From Bacteroidota bacterium (GTDB lineage: Bacteria > Bacteroidota > Bacteroidia > NS11-12g > UBA955), in contig JANXMZ010000045.1 of assembly GCA_025354385.1 (NCBI GenBank), positions 1 through 64,000 of the forward strand: DNA of 64,000 bases, written 5' to 3'. Both the position numbers and the translations under genes were made by a program. This document shows, piece after piece, positions 48,973 through 58,476 of the stretch (position 1 is the first letter of the stretch; each line of letters begins with the position of its first letter). Below the pieces are notes generated by a model. That model did not search any database and had not been told where the DNA came from. It saw only the letters and a list, made by a program, of their open reading frames with translations.

Positions 48973-49877
48973 AATTAAACTATTATGTCCTTTGGGTTGA
49001 AGATGACGACTCTTGGTACAGTACAACTTCACAATTATTTACTGATACAATTTTAGATTATGGCTTTTATCCTATTTTAGATAGAAAAAAAAACCTTGAA
49101 GATGTAATTAACGAAGTTAAAAAATCAGGTTTAAAAAGATTTGATATTTTTTTAATCGACTTTAATTTAAGAAATTCTAAAAATGGTGATTCTATTATTG
49201 ATCATGTCCGAAATAACAACATTTTTACAGACATTATATTCTATTCTAGTGATAAGCAAACTATAGTTGATTCAATTAAAGAGCACTTATTTGAAGGAGT
49301 CTACTATTCAGACAGAAATGAGCTTGAGGATAAATTTGAAAATGTCTTTCTAACTACAATAAAAAAAATTGAAGAAATCAATTCAATGAGAGGTCTCATA
49401 GTTGGTGAAACTTCAGAACTTGATGCGATTATTGAAGAACATTTAATTTTTTATACACAAAGTCCATTCATTGATAAATTTAATACTTCCAAATTCCTTA
49501 CTGAAAAACTATTTAATAAATTAGATGATAAGATTATCTATTTAAAAAACGAGTATTCAACTACTGGGTTAAATGGCATATTACCCTATTTGGAAGCAAT
49601 AAAAAAATGGGAATTACTTAGAGGTATTTTAAAAGTTAATAAAGATCATAAACCCTACATTTCTGAATTTTTAGATTTAAATTCAAAATATCAAAATGAT
49701 GTTATCGATATAAGAAACAAGTTTGCTCATGCACAAGTTTTCACAAAGGATGATGGCAAAGAAGTTCTAAAGGCATTAGTAGGAGATAACCATTTTGAAT
49801 TTGATGAAGATTCCTTTAAGAAAATCAGAGAAGATTTGATTAAGCACAGAAATGCTTTATTAAAACTTAAAGAATAA
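48969..49877 (+). CDS. Receiver-domain protein with C-terminal RNxxAH (HEPN-like) domain
   Basis: 'YYVLWVEDDDSW' acidic cluster, 'FDIFLIDFNLRNSKNGDSIIDHVR' phospho-Asp site, 'IIFYSSDK'; C-terminus 'DVIDIRNKFAHAQVF'; ATGA overlap with the upstream ATPase. Confidence 0.75.
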   Translation: MKLNYYVLWVEDDDSWYSTTSQLFTDTILDYGFYPILDRKKNLEDVINEVKKSGLKRFDIFLIDFNLRNSKNGDSIIDHVRNNNIFTDIIFYSSDKQTIVDSIKEHLFEGVYYSDRNELEDKFENVFLTTIKKIEEINSMRGLIVGETSELDAIIEEHLIFYTQSPFIDKFNTSKFLTEKLFNKLDDKIIYLKNEYSTTGLNGILPYLEAIKKWELLRGILKVNKDHKPYISEFLDLNSKYQNDVIDIRNKFAHAQVFTKDDGKEVLKALVGDNHFEFDEDSFKKIREDLIKHRNALLKLKE

Positions 49878-49892
49878 AACTCAAAAAAATTT

Positions 49893-50666
49893 ATGGCACT
49901 ACGAAACCTTTGGACTAAAGAGGAACTTATTCTTGCTTTCAATTTATATTTGAAAACTCCATTTGCCAAAATAAGCAGTAAAAATAAATACATTATTCAT
50001 TTGGCAAATATTATTGGAAGAACCCCCAATTCCATAGCTTTGCGATTAGTTAATTTTGCCAGTGTGGACCCTGCATTAACAGCAAGGGGAATTAAAGGAA
50101 TGACAGGTGGATCAAAAATTGTGCAACCTATTTGGGATGAATTTTTTCACAATCAGGAGGAATTGGTTTTTCGCAGTGAACAAATCTTAGCTGAAAAAGA
50201 AAAGACTACAATAGAAGATAAGTATAAGAATATTTTATTAGACCTCAATGATTTAAAAGGAGAAACGGTGATAAGAGAAGTTAAAACAAGAGTAAATCAA
50301 ACAGTTTTCAGGCAAATGGTATTGGGTAACTATTCATCTCAATGCGCAATAACGGGTATTGATATCCCAGAATTGTTAGTGGCAAGCCATATTATACCAT
50401 GGGCCAAAAATGAAAATGAAAGACTAAATCCTGAAAATGGTATATGCCTATCCCCTTTATATGACAAAGCTTACGATAAAGGATTAATAGGTATTGATAC
50501 GAATTACAAAATAATCCTATCAAAAGATTTAAAAAGGAAAAGCAGCTCGTCCTTCTTTGCAAATCATTTTGCACTTATAGAGAATAAAAAAATATTAGAG
50601 CCCTTAAATTACTTTCCACGTAAAGAGTTTTTAGAATATCATTTAAACTCAATATTTGAAAAATAA
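49893..50666 (+). CDS. HNH endonuclease (HNH_2-like, restriction type)
   Basis: 'SQCAITGIDIPELLVASHIIPWAKNENERLNPENGICLSPLYDKAYDKGLIGID'; N-terminal 'LWTKEELILAFNLYLKTPF'; 15 bp after the receiver gene. Confidence 0.88.
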   Translation: MALRNLWTKEELILAFNLYLKTPFAKISSKNKYIIHLANIIGRTPNSIALRLVNFASVDPALTARGIKGMTGGSKIVQPIWDEFFHNQEELVFRSEQILAEKEKTTIEDKYKNILLDLNDLKGETVIREVKTRVNQTVFRQMVLGNYSSQCAITGIDIPELLVASHIIPWAKNENERLNPENGICLSPLYDKAYDKGLIGIDTNYKIILSKDLKRKSSSSFFANHFALIENKKILEPLNYFPRKEFLEYHLNSIFEK

Positions 50667-50800
50667 TTAAAAGAGTACTAAATATAAAACAAATTTAAGA
50701 CTAATTTCACCTTTTTCATGGTTGACAAATTGGAAGCAACTTTTTATACTTTCACATTTAAAAAACTTAAATTTACACTCTGAAAATTGAAAGGGTAAAA

Positions 50801-52072
50801 ATGAAAGTAAATGAGAAAGTAAGCATAGAAGAGTTTGATGGCAAACGTTTTCAAATACGCTTAGTAGAGCCTGCCTTAGCGAATGAGAAAAAGGCCGTCA
50901 TTACCCATTACCTTCACAATATAGACAATGGTGTTGCCAAGCATTTTAAAAAAGATGCTATGAAATACATCAAAGAATACATTCAATTTAAGGAGGAAGA
51001 AAACAATCTTTCGATGGTTGCCGAGGATGCCTTGCAGCAACTGTTATTTGAAGTAAACAATGTACCATTTCCAACACCTAAGAATTACAGCTTTAAATTT
51101 ATTGATTTATTCGCTGGCGTTGGTGGTTTCAGATTGGCCATGCAGAATTTAGGTGGCAAATGTGTCTTTACCTCAGAATGGGACAAAGAAGCCCAAAGAA
51201 CGTATAGAGCCAACTTTGGTGAGGTGCCTTTTGGCGATATCACCAAACCTAGCACGAAACAATTTATACCCGATGGTTTTGATGTATTGTGCGCTGGCTT
51301 TCCTTGTCAAGCTTTTTCGATAGCAGGCAAAAGAGGTGGATTTGATGATACCAGAGGCACCTTGTTTTTTGATGTGGCCGAAATCATTAAAAATAGACAA
51401 CCCAAAGCCATCTTCTTAGAAAATGTAAAGGGTTTGCGCAATCACGACAAAGGAAAAACATTGGAAACCATTTTGAATGTTTTAAGAAATGATTTAAATT
51501 ATTATGTGCCTGAGCCTCAAATTATCAATGCAAAAGATTTTGGTGTGCCTCAACAAAGAGAGCGCATTTATATCGTTGGTTTTAGAAAAGATTTAGGCAT
51601 TGAAGAATTTGAATACCCTAAACCGCTAAAAAAGCAAGTAACTTTTAGTGAAGTAAAAGAGAAAAAAGTACCTGCAACGAAGTACTTTTTATCTACCCAA
51701 TATGTACAAACTTTAATTAACCACAAGGCCCGCCACGAAAGCAAGGGCAATGGTTTTGGTTATGCAATTATTCCTGATGATGGCATTGCCAACGCTATTG
51801 TTGTAGGTGGCATGGGAAGAGAACGCAATTTAGTTTACGACCACCGCATCACCGATTTTACACCAACTACGCATATTAAAGGAACTGTGAACAGAGAAGG
51901 TATTCGCAAAATGACTCCAAGAGAATGGGCCCGCTTGCAAGGTTTTCCTGATAGTTATGTGATACCTGTTGCCGATGCATCAGCCTACAAACAATTCGGC
52001 AATTCTGTTGCTGTGCCTGCCATTCAAGCTACTGCTCAAAAAATTTTAGAACTAATTAAAGATAAATGTTAA
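50801..52072 (+). CDS. DNA (cytosine-5-)-methyltransferase, M.HpaII-like partner
   Basis: 'FIDLFAGVGGFRLAMQNLGG', 'CAGFPCQAFSIAGKRGGFDDTRGTLFFDV', 'FLENVKGL', 'PREWARLQGFPDSY', 'QFGNSVAVPAI'; overlaps the HpaII-like nuclease ORF. Confidence 0.95.
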   Translation: MKVNEKVSIEEFDGKRFQIRLVEPALANEKKAVITHYLHNIDNGVAKHFKKDAMKYIKEYIQFKEEENNLSMVAEDALQQLLFEVNNVPFPTPKNYSFKFIDLFAGVGGFRLAMQNLGGKCVFTSEWDKEAQRTYRANFGEVPFGDITKPSTKQFIPDGFDVLCAGFPCQAFSIAGKRGGFDDTRGTLFFDVAEIIKNRQPKAIFLENVKGLRNHDKGKTLETILNVLRNDLNYYVPEPQIINAKDFGVPQQRERIYIVGFRKDLGIEEFEYPKPLKKQVTFSEVKEKKVPATKYFLSTQYVQTLINHKARHESKGNGFGYAIIPDDGIANAIVVGGMGRERNLVYDHRITDFTPTTHIKGTVNREGIRKMTPREWARLQGFPDSYVIPVADASAYKQFGNSVAVPAIQATAQKILELIKDKC

Positions 52073-53139
52073 CAGGAAATAAAGGTGAGTGGAGTGAGAT
52101 TTATGCGTTGTTCAAACTACTTGGAGATAAACAGTTATTTGCTGGTGATGCTGAATTAAATAAAGTAGAAGAGCTTTTTTATCCAATCATTAAGATAATT
52201 CGCAACGAGAGTGGTGGACAATATGAATATGAAATAAACGGAGATTTAGTAGTTGTTTCAGGTGGTAAAGAAGAATTAAGAATACCCATAAAAACATTTA
52301 CTGAACAAGCTGCAAAATTGCTCACTAAAATAAAAGGCGAAACTGGAACATTTGGAATCCCAGAAGTCGAGGCCTTTATGACTTCAATAAATTGTAAAAC
52401 ACTTAAAGCAAAATCAACTTCTAAAACAGATATCCGAATTGTTATTCATGATCAAAGAATTAACCAAACAGCAGAATTAGGATTTAGCATTAAATCTCAA
52501 GTTGGCAATGATTCAACCATACTTAATGCAGGTAAAACTACTAACTTTATCTATCAAATTTTAGACTTCAAACCTTCATTAAATGAGATAAATGAAATTA
52601 ATGAAATAGATACTAAAAGTAAATTAAAAGATAGAGTTGAAGCTATAAAAAAGAAAGGCGGAATATTTAAATTCATTACCTTAGAGAATAGCGTTTTCAA
52701 AAACAATTTGGTATTAATTGATAGTTTACTCCCTAACATTATGGCCGAAATAATCAAGACCTTTTATACCACTTCATTAAGCTCAACTAAAGACCTTACA
52801 GAAAGTATAAATAAAGCTAACCCTTTAGAGTATGATACTCAATTTGCACATACATTTTACGACTATAAAATTAAGCGTTTTTTAACTGATGTAGCATTAG
52901 GAATGACACCATCAAAAGTATGGACAGGTATTTATGATGCGACAGGGGGTTATTTAATTGTAAAAGAAAATGGCGATGTTTTATGTTATCACATTTACAA
53001 TAGAAATCAATTTGAAGACTATTTATTTGCCAATACAAAACTTGAAACTGCTAGCAGCACCAAACATGATTTTGGCAAAATATATGAGGTAGATGGCAAT
53101 TATTATTTCAAATTAAATTTACAAATTAGATTTAAGTAA
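52066..53139 (+). CDS. HpaII family type II restriction endonuclease
   Basis: 'NKGEWSEIYALFKLLGDKQLFAGDAELNK' and 'AELGFSIKSQVGNDSTILNAGKTTNFIYQI' resemble R.HpaII; next to a C5 MTase. Confidence 0.85.
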   Translation: MLTGNKGEWSEIYALFKLLGDKQLFAGDAELNKVEELFYPIIKIIRNESGGQYEYEINGDLVVVSGGKEELRIPIKTFTEQAAKLLTKIKGETGTFGIPEVEAFMTSINCKTLKAKSTSKTDIRIVIHDQRINQTAELGFSIKSQVGNDSTILNAGKTTNFIYQILDFKPSLNEINEINEIDTKSKLKDRVEAIKKKGGIFKFITLENSVFKNNLVLIDSLLPNIMAEIIKTFYTTSLSSTKDLTESINKANPLEYDTQFAHTFYDYKIKRFLTDVALGMTPSKVWTGIYDATGGYLIVKENGDVLCYHIYNRNQFEDYLFANTKLETASSTKHDFGKIYEVDGNYYFKLNLQIRFK

Positions 53140-53172
53140 TCAGATTTATATTTTATACCCCAACAACAAAAA

Positions 53173-53200
53173 ATGCCCCGAATAATCGGGGCATTTTTTT
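53173..53200. terminator. Bidirectional Rho-independent terminator
   Basis: AAAAAATGCCCCGA-ATAA-TCGGGGCATTTTTTT between convergent genes. Confidence 0.9.
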
Positions 53201-53219
53201 ATCTAAATAATTCTGAATT

Positions 53220-55781
53220 TTACTTCACTTCCAAAGCTTGCTTAATTAATAATATAATATAAGCGCGGTGTTCTTTCGTATCGCCAGTGGAGGTGAGTAG
53301 AGCGGTTTGCATTTGCTTTTGTATGCTCTGCAATTGCGCTGTTACCTTGGCTTTCGATATATTGTCGTAAAAAGGATATTCCAAGGCTGCACTTAAATAG
53401 CCTATGTATTCTATCTGTAAATTTTGGCGGTAGCTGTTTACTGGGGTGGCTAAGTCGGCTTGGAAAATGGCATTGGTTAAGTCTTTCATCATTTCGCTTA
53501 ACTCATATTTATTGCCATACAATTTGCTATCGGTTAATCGCTCTAAGGTGCTTGGGTGCAATAAATGCATTAATACCGAACGTTGTATGTTCAATACTCT
53601 ATCGTGCAATTTAGGATCTTCGCCCGCACTAAAGAAATTAAATCCTCTGCGTTGGGTTTGCAAATAGGCTGCTAAGTCTGTTGGTACCTCCAAAGCATTT
53701 GGGGCAAACACAAGGTCGGCTAGGGCCTTCATAGCGGCTTTTTGTGTTTCATAAGGAACAGCAGTAAATGGTTTTACTAGGCTGTTTTGGTTGGTAAAAC
53801 TTCTATCAACATAAACCCCTCCTATGTAACGCGAAATAACACCTGCCTGCACGCCCCACTCGCCTGTTAATACAGAATAACTGCTTTTTAATTCTTGGAA
53901 ACTGCGATTGCCTTTGCCATACTCGCTCAACAAATTGCCTTGTAAACTTTTTATTAATGCAATTCTATCCTTGGCATAAGTTACTGCATCGTTACTCATA
54001 TCACCTATCATCACACGTGGGTCAATAGCTTTACCAGGACTGCGCATATCGTCGGCATCGTTACCAAAAGCCAAATCGGGCTCGGTACTGCGCATTAATA
54101 TTTTTTCTCTGCGAGCTGCATCGCTACTTGCATCAGCTTCTTCATAATATCCAAATTCTATAGCCCATAAATCGTATGGTCCTGGCTTATCGGTGTAGTA
54201 TTGGCATTTTACGCCTTTTTTATTGCTAAAGTTAACAGCCGGGTAATCCATTACACTGCCTATTAATCCTTCACTACTGGTTTTAGCCATGTCATATAAT
54301 TCAGTAGGCGAATGCAATTGGGTTGCTTTCATATTGTGGTTCAACCCCAGGGTATGACCCACTTCGTGCAATACCAAATAGTACAAAGATTCTCTTAAGA
54401 AATTATCTATTTCAACCGCGCTTGCACCATTCATGGCCATCATTTGCAAGCCCAATAAATTTTGTGAATGCATGTAATCACCTGCTTCGCAAGCCGAATG
54501 GTTGCCTTCTGCTATCTCGTTGTTTAGCCAATCCATACCGGCTTTGTCAAATACTTTTTGCGATTTCAAACGGTTGGTTAAAAACACCCATTCGAACATA
54601 ATATCAGCGCCTAATATTTCACCGGTGCGAGGGTTTACAAAGCTAGGACCATAACCACCAAACGGAGGCTCAGGACTACTGGTCCAACGCAATACATTGT
54701 AGCGAATATCGCCTGCATCCCAAGTAGCAGTATCGGGTTGTTCGAATATTTGAATGGCATTTTTAAAACCTGCTTTTTCAAAAGCCATGTTCCATTGCAA
54801 AATAGCGGCTTTAATAGTTGGTCTTAATTCTGTTGGTGTAGTGTTCTCTATCCACCAAGTGATAGGCTTTACGGGTTCGGATATGGCAGCGCTAGGGTCT
54901 TTTTTAACCAAGCGCCAACGGTGAATTAAATCTCTAAAATTGATGGCATCCGTGGTTGTCATATCATTTATTTGGGTAGAAAAATAACCAATTCTAGGAT
55001 CGTCCATGCGCGGTTCGAAACCATTGTCTGGCATCTCAATAAAACTGTGTTGCAATAGCACTTCCATATAACGTCCATCGGTAATTGCAGGACTAGCAGC
55101 ACCTCTTGATGAAGGATCATCGTATACATATTTTACAATAACATCGGTATTGGAAGGGTAGTTTTTAATAGACTGGTAGCGGGTTTTAGAGCGACTTAAC
55201 ATCCCCAAATTAAACCCTGGGCCAAAAGGATTATTGCTTGGCGCTTTAATTTGATAAAGCGTTTCGTTCAATAAAATATTATCGGCATCAATTAAGTATT
55301 CTCCTTTAGCCTCGTCCGAAGCTATAATTTTTTCACTCGCCATTACAGCATTGGTAATATTGGCATCTGCGGCTTTTGAAATATTGTTTTTACTGTCGAA
55401 ATAATAACTCGTATTGATATTGGTAAACTCCAGCTGACTGTAATATTTTGTAATTTTAAATATTTTATTGTCGCGGAAAGTACCTTTGTTATGACCAGTG
55501 GTAGAATTTCCATTTTCTACGTAACTAAAATAAATGAACTCTTTATTGAGTTGATCTTTACGAATTAACATCATAAGATTTCCATTTACAGTATCACGGT
55601 AAAGTGTTATTAACCCTTCTATTTTTTTACAACGCTTTACCTTGTCGGCAATTGTTGCGGTTGCCGCTGGCGTTGGCTTTGGTGGCTCAGCAGTCTTATC
55701 ATCCTTTTTTTGTGCAAAAGTGCTTTTGCACCACAAGGAACTAATGATTAAAACAAGTAGTTGAATTTTTTTCATATGCAT
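53220..55781 (-). CDS. Zinc-dependent metalloprotease (HExxHxxGxxH; DUF5117/DUF5118-type)
   Basis: 'YLVLHEVGHTLGLNHNMKAT' metzincin motif; signal peptide; 853 aa. Confidence 0.92.
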   Translation of the reverse strand: MHMKKIQLLVLIISSLWCKSTFAQKKDDKTAEPPKPTPAATATIADKVKRCKKIEGLITLYRDTVNGNLMMLIRKDQLNKEFIYFSYVENGNSTTGHNKGTFRDNKIFKITKYYSQLEFTNINTSYYFDSKNNISKAADANITNAVMASEKIIASDEAKGEYLIDADNILLNETLYQIKAPSNNPFGPGFNLGMLSRSKTRYQSIKNYPSNTDVIVKYVYDDPSSRGAASPAITDGRYMEVLLQHSFIEMPDNGFEPRMDDPRIGYFSTQINDMTTTDAINFRDLIHRWRLVKKDPSAAISEPVKPITWWIENTTPTELRPTIKAAILQWNMAFEKAGFKNAIQIFEQPDTATWDAGDIRYNVLRWTSSPEPPFGGYGPSFVNPRTGEILGADIMFEWVFLTNRLKSQKVFDKAGMDWLNNEIAEGNHSACEAGDYMHSQNLLGLQMMAMNGASAVEIDNFLRESLYYLVLHEVGHTLGLNHNMKATQLHSPTELYDMAKTSSEGLIGSVMDYPAVNFSNKKGVKCQYYTDKPGPYDLWAIEFGYYEEADASSDAARREKILMRSTEPDLAFGNDADDMRSPGKAIDPRVMIGDMSNDAVTYAKDRIALIKSLQGNLLSEYGKGNRSFQELKSSYSVLTGEWGVQAGVISRYIGGVYVDRSFTNQNSLVKPFTAVPYETQKAAMKALADLVFAPNALEVPTDLAAYLQTQRRGFNFFSAGEDPKLHDRVLNIQRSVLMHLLHPSTLERLTDSKLYGNKYELSEMMKDLTNAIFQADLATPVNSYRQNLQIEYIGYLSAALEYPFYDNISKAKVTAQLQSIQKQMQTALLTSTGDTKEHRAYIILLIKQALEVK

Positions 55782-55873
55782 ATAAAAATTTATTTGGCTT
55801 GCAAAATAATACCATTTTGAGATATAATGGCGGGCAATAAGAATTATTCTATGGGTTTAGCCCACTTATTCGA

Positions 55874-56128
55874 CTAAATGATACTGTCCGTATCCTTGAA
55901 TAAGTAGTAAAGAAGAATGGCTAGAACAGTTACACTCAGCATGGCAATTGGCACAAGCCAAGTTTTCTTATTCCCATAAATGGTTGCCAATCCTGCATAG
56001 ATGAGCAACAAGGGCCAAAATTTGAATAGTACTTCCCAATCAAAATTCAGTAAATCAAAATTGCGCAATAACAGCACTGCTCCCAATAGGGTAAGGATTA
56101 AGCCAGTTGTAAAATTTTGATTTTTCAT
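55874..56128 (-). CDS. LiaI/LiaF-type small transmembrane protein
   Basis: 'GLILTLLGAVLLLRNFDLLNFDWEVLFKFWPLLLIYAGL' pattern; overlaps the PspC gene. Confidence 0.75.
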   Translation of the reverse strand: MKNQNFTTGLILTLLGAVLLLRNFDLLNFDWEVLFKFWPLLLIYAGLATIYGNKKTWLVPIAMLSVTVLAILLYYLFKDTDSII

Positions 56129-56586
56129 ATATTATTATTTTGATTATCCTTGTTTTTATTTTGAAATAATAGTCCCAAGCCTATAATTACCAATATTGCA
56201 GGCCATAGCTTTTCAAGATTAAAGGCTTTTACTAAATTATTTAACAATAACAAGGCCCCGCCACTAATGAGGAGAAGCCCGAAGACCGTGCGATTGCTAT
56301 TATCAGTTTCAGTATCCTCTAAATCCTTTTGTTGAAAATCCTCGAAACTGCCAGTTTCAGGCGCATTATGGCCTTCGCTTGATGTTGCCAAAAAAGGTTC
56401 CTTTGGCATTATAATTAGCAATATAAAATAAATCACAAGGCTGCTACCACCTGCCAGCAATAGTGCAATAAATGCAAATCGAATAACAATTGGGTCTACA
56501 TCAAAATATTGTCCTATACCACCGCATACACCACTCACAATTTTATGGTATCTGCTTCTTTGAAGTTTTTTGTTCATTTTATTCAT
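56125..56586 (-). CDS. PspC domain-containing protein
   Basis: 'RYHKIVSGVCGGIGQYFDVDPIVIRFAFIALLLAGGSSLVIYFILLIIMP'. Confidence 0.93.
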   Translation of the reverse strand: MNKMNKKLQRSRYHKIVSGVCGGIGQYFDVDPIVIRFAFIALLLAGGSSLVIYFILLIIMPKEPFLATSSEGHNAPETGSFEDFQQKDLEDTETDNSNRTVFGLLLISGGALLLLNNLVKAFNLEKLWPAILVIIGLGLLFQNKNKDNQNNNI

Positions 56587-56642
56587 ACAAACTTATATAA
56601 GTTTTTTGTGGTTACATGCATTTTAGATTTATTTTTGCCGAT

Positions 56643-58334
56643 ATGTTAAAGCAAATCATCGAATGTGTGCCTAACTTCAGTGAAGGCAATGATGCCGATA
56701 TTATCAAACAAATTACCAATGCAATTGAAAGTGTAGAGGGGGTTATGTTATTGCATGTGGACATGGGAAAAGCTACCAATAGAACCGTTGTAACTTTTGC
56801 AGGTGAGCCAGAAAAAGTAGTAGAAGCTGCCTTTTTAGGCATACAAAAAGCTGCCGAATTAATTGATATGCGGACTCATAAAGGCGAACATCCGCGCATG
56901 GGCGCCACAGATGTTTGTCCACTTGTACCAATAAGCAACATTGGCATGGAAGAATGTGCAAAATGGTCTATTAAACTGGCTGAAAAAGTTGGTAAAGAAC
57001 TCGCAATTCCTGTTTATTTATATGAAGACGCTCAACCCAATAAAAACCGCTCTAACCTATCCATTATAAGGGCTGGCGAATATGAGGGATTCTCAAAAAA
57101 AATTACATTACCTGATTGGCAGCCTGATTTTGGTCCTGCAGAATTACCCGCAAAACATGGTGCCACAGTGGTAGGTGCTAGAGATTTTTTGATTGCATAC
57201 AACATCAATTTAAACACCAAATCTACCCGCATAGCCAATCGCATAGCATTCGATGTAAGAGAGGCAGGCCGTGTAATGCGCGAGGGCAATCCTATAACAG
57301 GTAAAATTGTAAAAGATGCTAATGGTGAAGAGGTAAGAATTCCGGGTACTTTAAAATCTGTAAAGGCCATTGGTTGGTACATCGAAGAATATGGCATGGC
57401 GCAAATCAGTATGAACCTTACCAATTACAAAATCACTTCAGTTCACCAAGCCTTCGATGAGGTTTGTAAAAAAGGAGAGGAAAGAGGGGTGCGAATTACT
57501 GGTAGCGAATTAATAGGCTTGGTGCCGCTTGGACCTCTTTTGGATGCAGGTAAATATTATTTAAACAAACAAGGGCGAAGTACTGGTGTTAGCAATGACG
57601 AACTTATAGAAATAGCCATTCAATCTATGGGTTTAAGTCAATTGAGCACCTTCCATCCCAAAGAAAGAATCATAGAATACGTATTGGAAAACAAATCTCA
57701 AAGGCGATTAATAGACATGAGTATTATTGCTTTTGCCAATGAAACTGCAAGCGAAAGTGCTGCTCCTGGCGGTGGTTCTGTAAGTGCACTGTGCGCAACT
57801 TTAGGAGTGAGCCTAGGTGCTATGGTGGCCAATTTAAGTGCCGATAAAAGGGGTTGGGAAGAACGCACCAAAGAATTTTCTAATTGGGCAGAGAGAGGTC
57901 AAATTTTGAAAGATGAATTGCTCAATTTAATTGATGAGGACACCAATGCTTTTAATGGCATTATGAATGCACTACAATTACCTAAAGCTACGGATGAAGA
58001 AAAAGAAATCAGAAAAAATGCACTAGAGAATGCTTCTATATACGCAACTGAGGTGCCATTAAGAACCATGAAAGTAGCCTATCAATGTATCCCTGTTTTA
58101 AAATACATGGTGGAGCAAGGCAATCCTAATAGTATTACCGATGCTGGAGTGGGTTTACTGTGTATTAAAACTGCAGTACGTGGTGCTTATTTTAATGTGA
58201 TGGTAAATGCCAAAGGTTTGGCTACAAAAGATGTTGCGGGTAAAATGGCGGAGGAGGCAAAAACTTTGTTACAAAAAAACCACTCTGAAATAGATGCTAT
58301 TTTGGCAAAAGTAGAATCTGCAATTGCCTTTTAA
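56643..58334 (+). CDS. ftcD: Glutamate formimidoyltransferase / formimidoyltetrahydrofolate cyclodeaminase (bifunctional)
   Basis: 'IIECVPNFSEGNDADIIKQI', 'RTHKGEHPRMGATDVCPLVPI', C-terminal cyclodeaminase 'ASESAAPGGGSVSALCATLG'. Confidence 0.95.
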   Translation: MLKQIIECVPNFSEGNDADIIKQITNAIESVEGVMLLHVDMGKATNRTVVTFAGEPEKVVEAAFLGIQKAAELIDMRTHKGEHPRMGATDVCPLVPISNIGMEECAKWSIKLAEKVGKELAIPVYLYEDAQPNKNRSNLSIIRAGEYEGFSKKITLPDWQPDFGPAELPAKHGATVVGARDFLIAYNINLNTKSTRIANRIAFDVREAGRVMREGNPITGKIVKDANGEEVRIPGTLKSVKAIGWYIEEYGMAQISMNLTNYKITSVHQAFDEVCKKGEERGVRITGSELIGLVPLGPLLDAGKYYLNKQGRSTGVSNDELIEIAIQSMGLSQLSTFHPKERIIEYVLENKSQRRLIDMSIIAFANETASESAAPGGGSVSALCATLGVSLGAMVANLSADKRGWEERTKEFSNWAERGQILKDELLNLIDEDTNAFNGIMNALQLPKATDEEKEIRKNALENASIYATEVPLRTMKVAYQCIPVLKYMVEQGNPNSITDAGVGLLCIKTAVRGAYFNVMVNAKGLATKDVAGKMAEEAKTLLQKNHSEIDAILAKVESAIAF

Positions 58335-58476
58335 ACCTCAAGTTTACCTTTTCTTAACTTCCATTTAACACAAGCCTTTTCTACTATCATTTTTATTTAT
58401 ACACTCATCCAATTTACTGTAATTGAACATCAACTGTTTTTAACCAATAGCGGTCTATATTTGCACCCTAAATTTA

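Noticed and set aside
41939-53139. Prophage, ICE or integron as carrier of the island
   Set aside because: No integrase, recombinase, relaxase, phage structural gene or tRNA attachment site found inside; the panE-tail repeats are the only boundary signal.
45270-53139. BREX, DISARM or type I/III R-M system
   Set aside because: No PglZ, BrxC, DrmA/B helicase, HsdR/S or Res/Mod-type proteins; only C5 MTases, HNH, HpaII-like nuclease, GHKL and receiver proteins.
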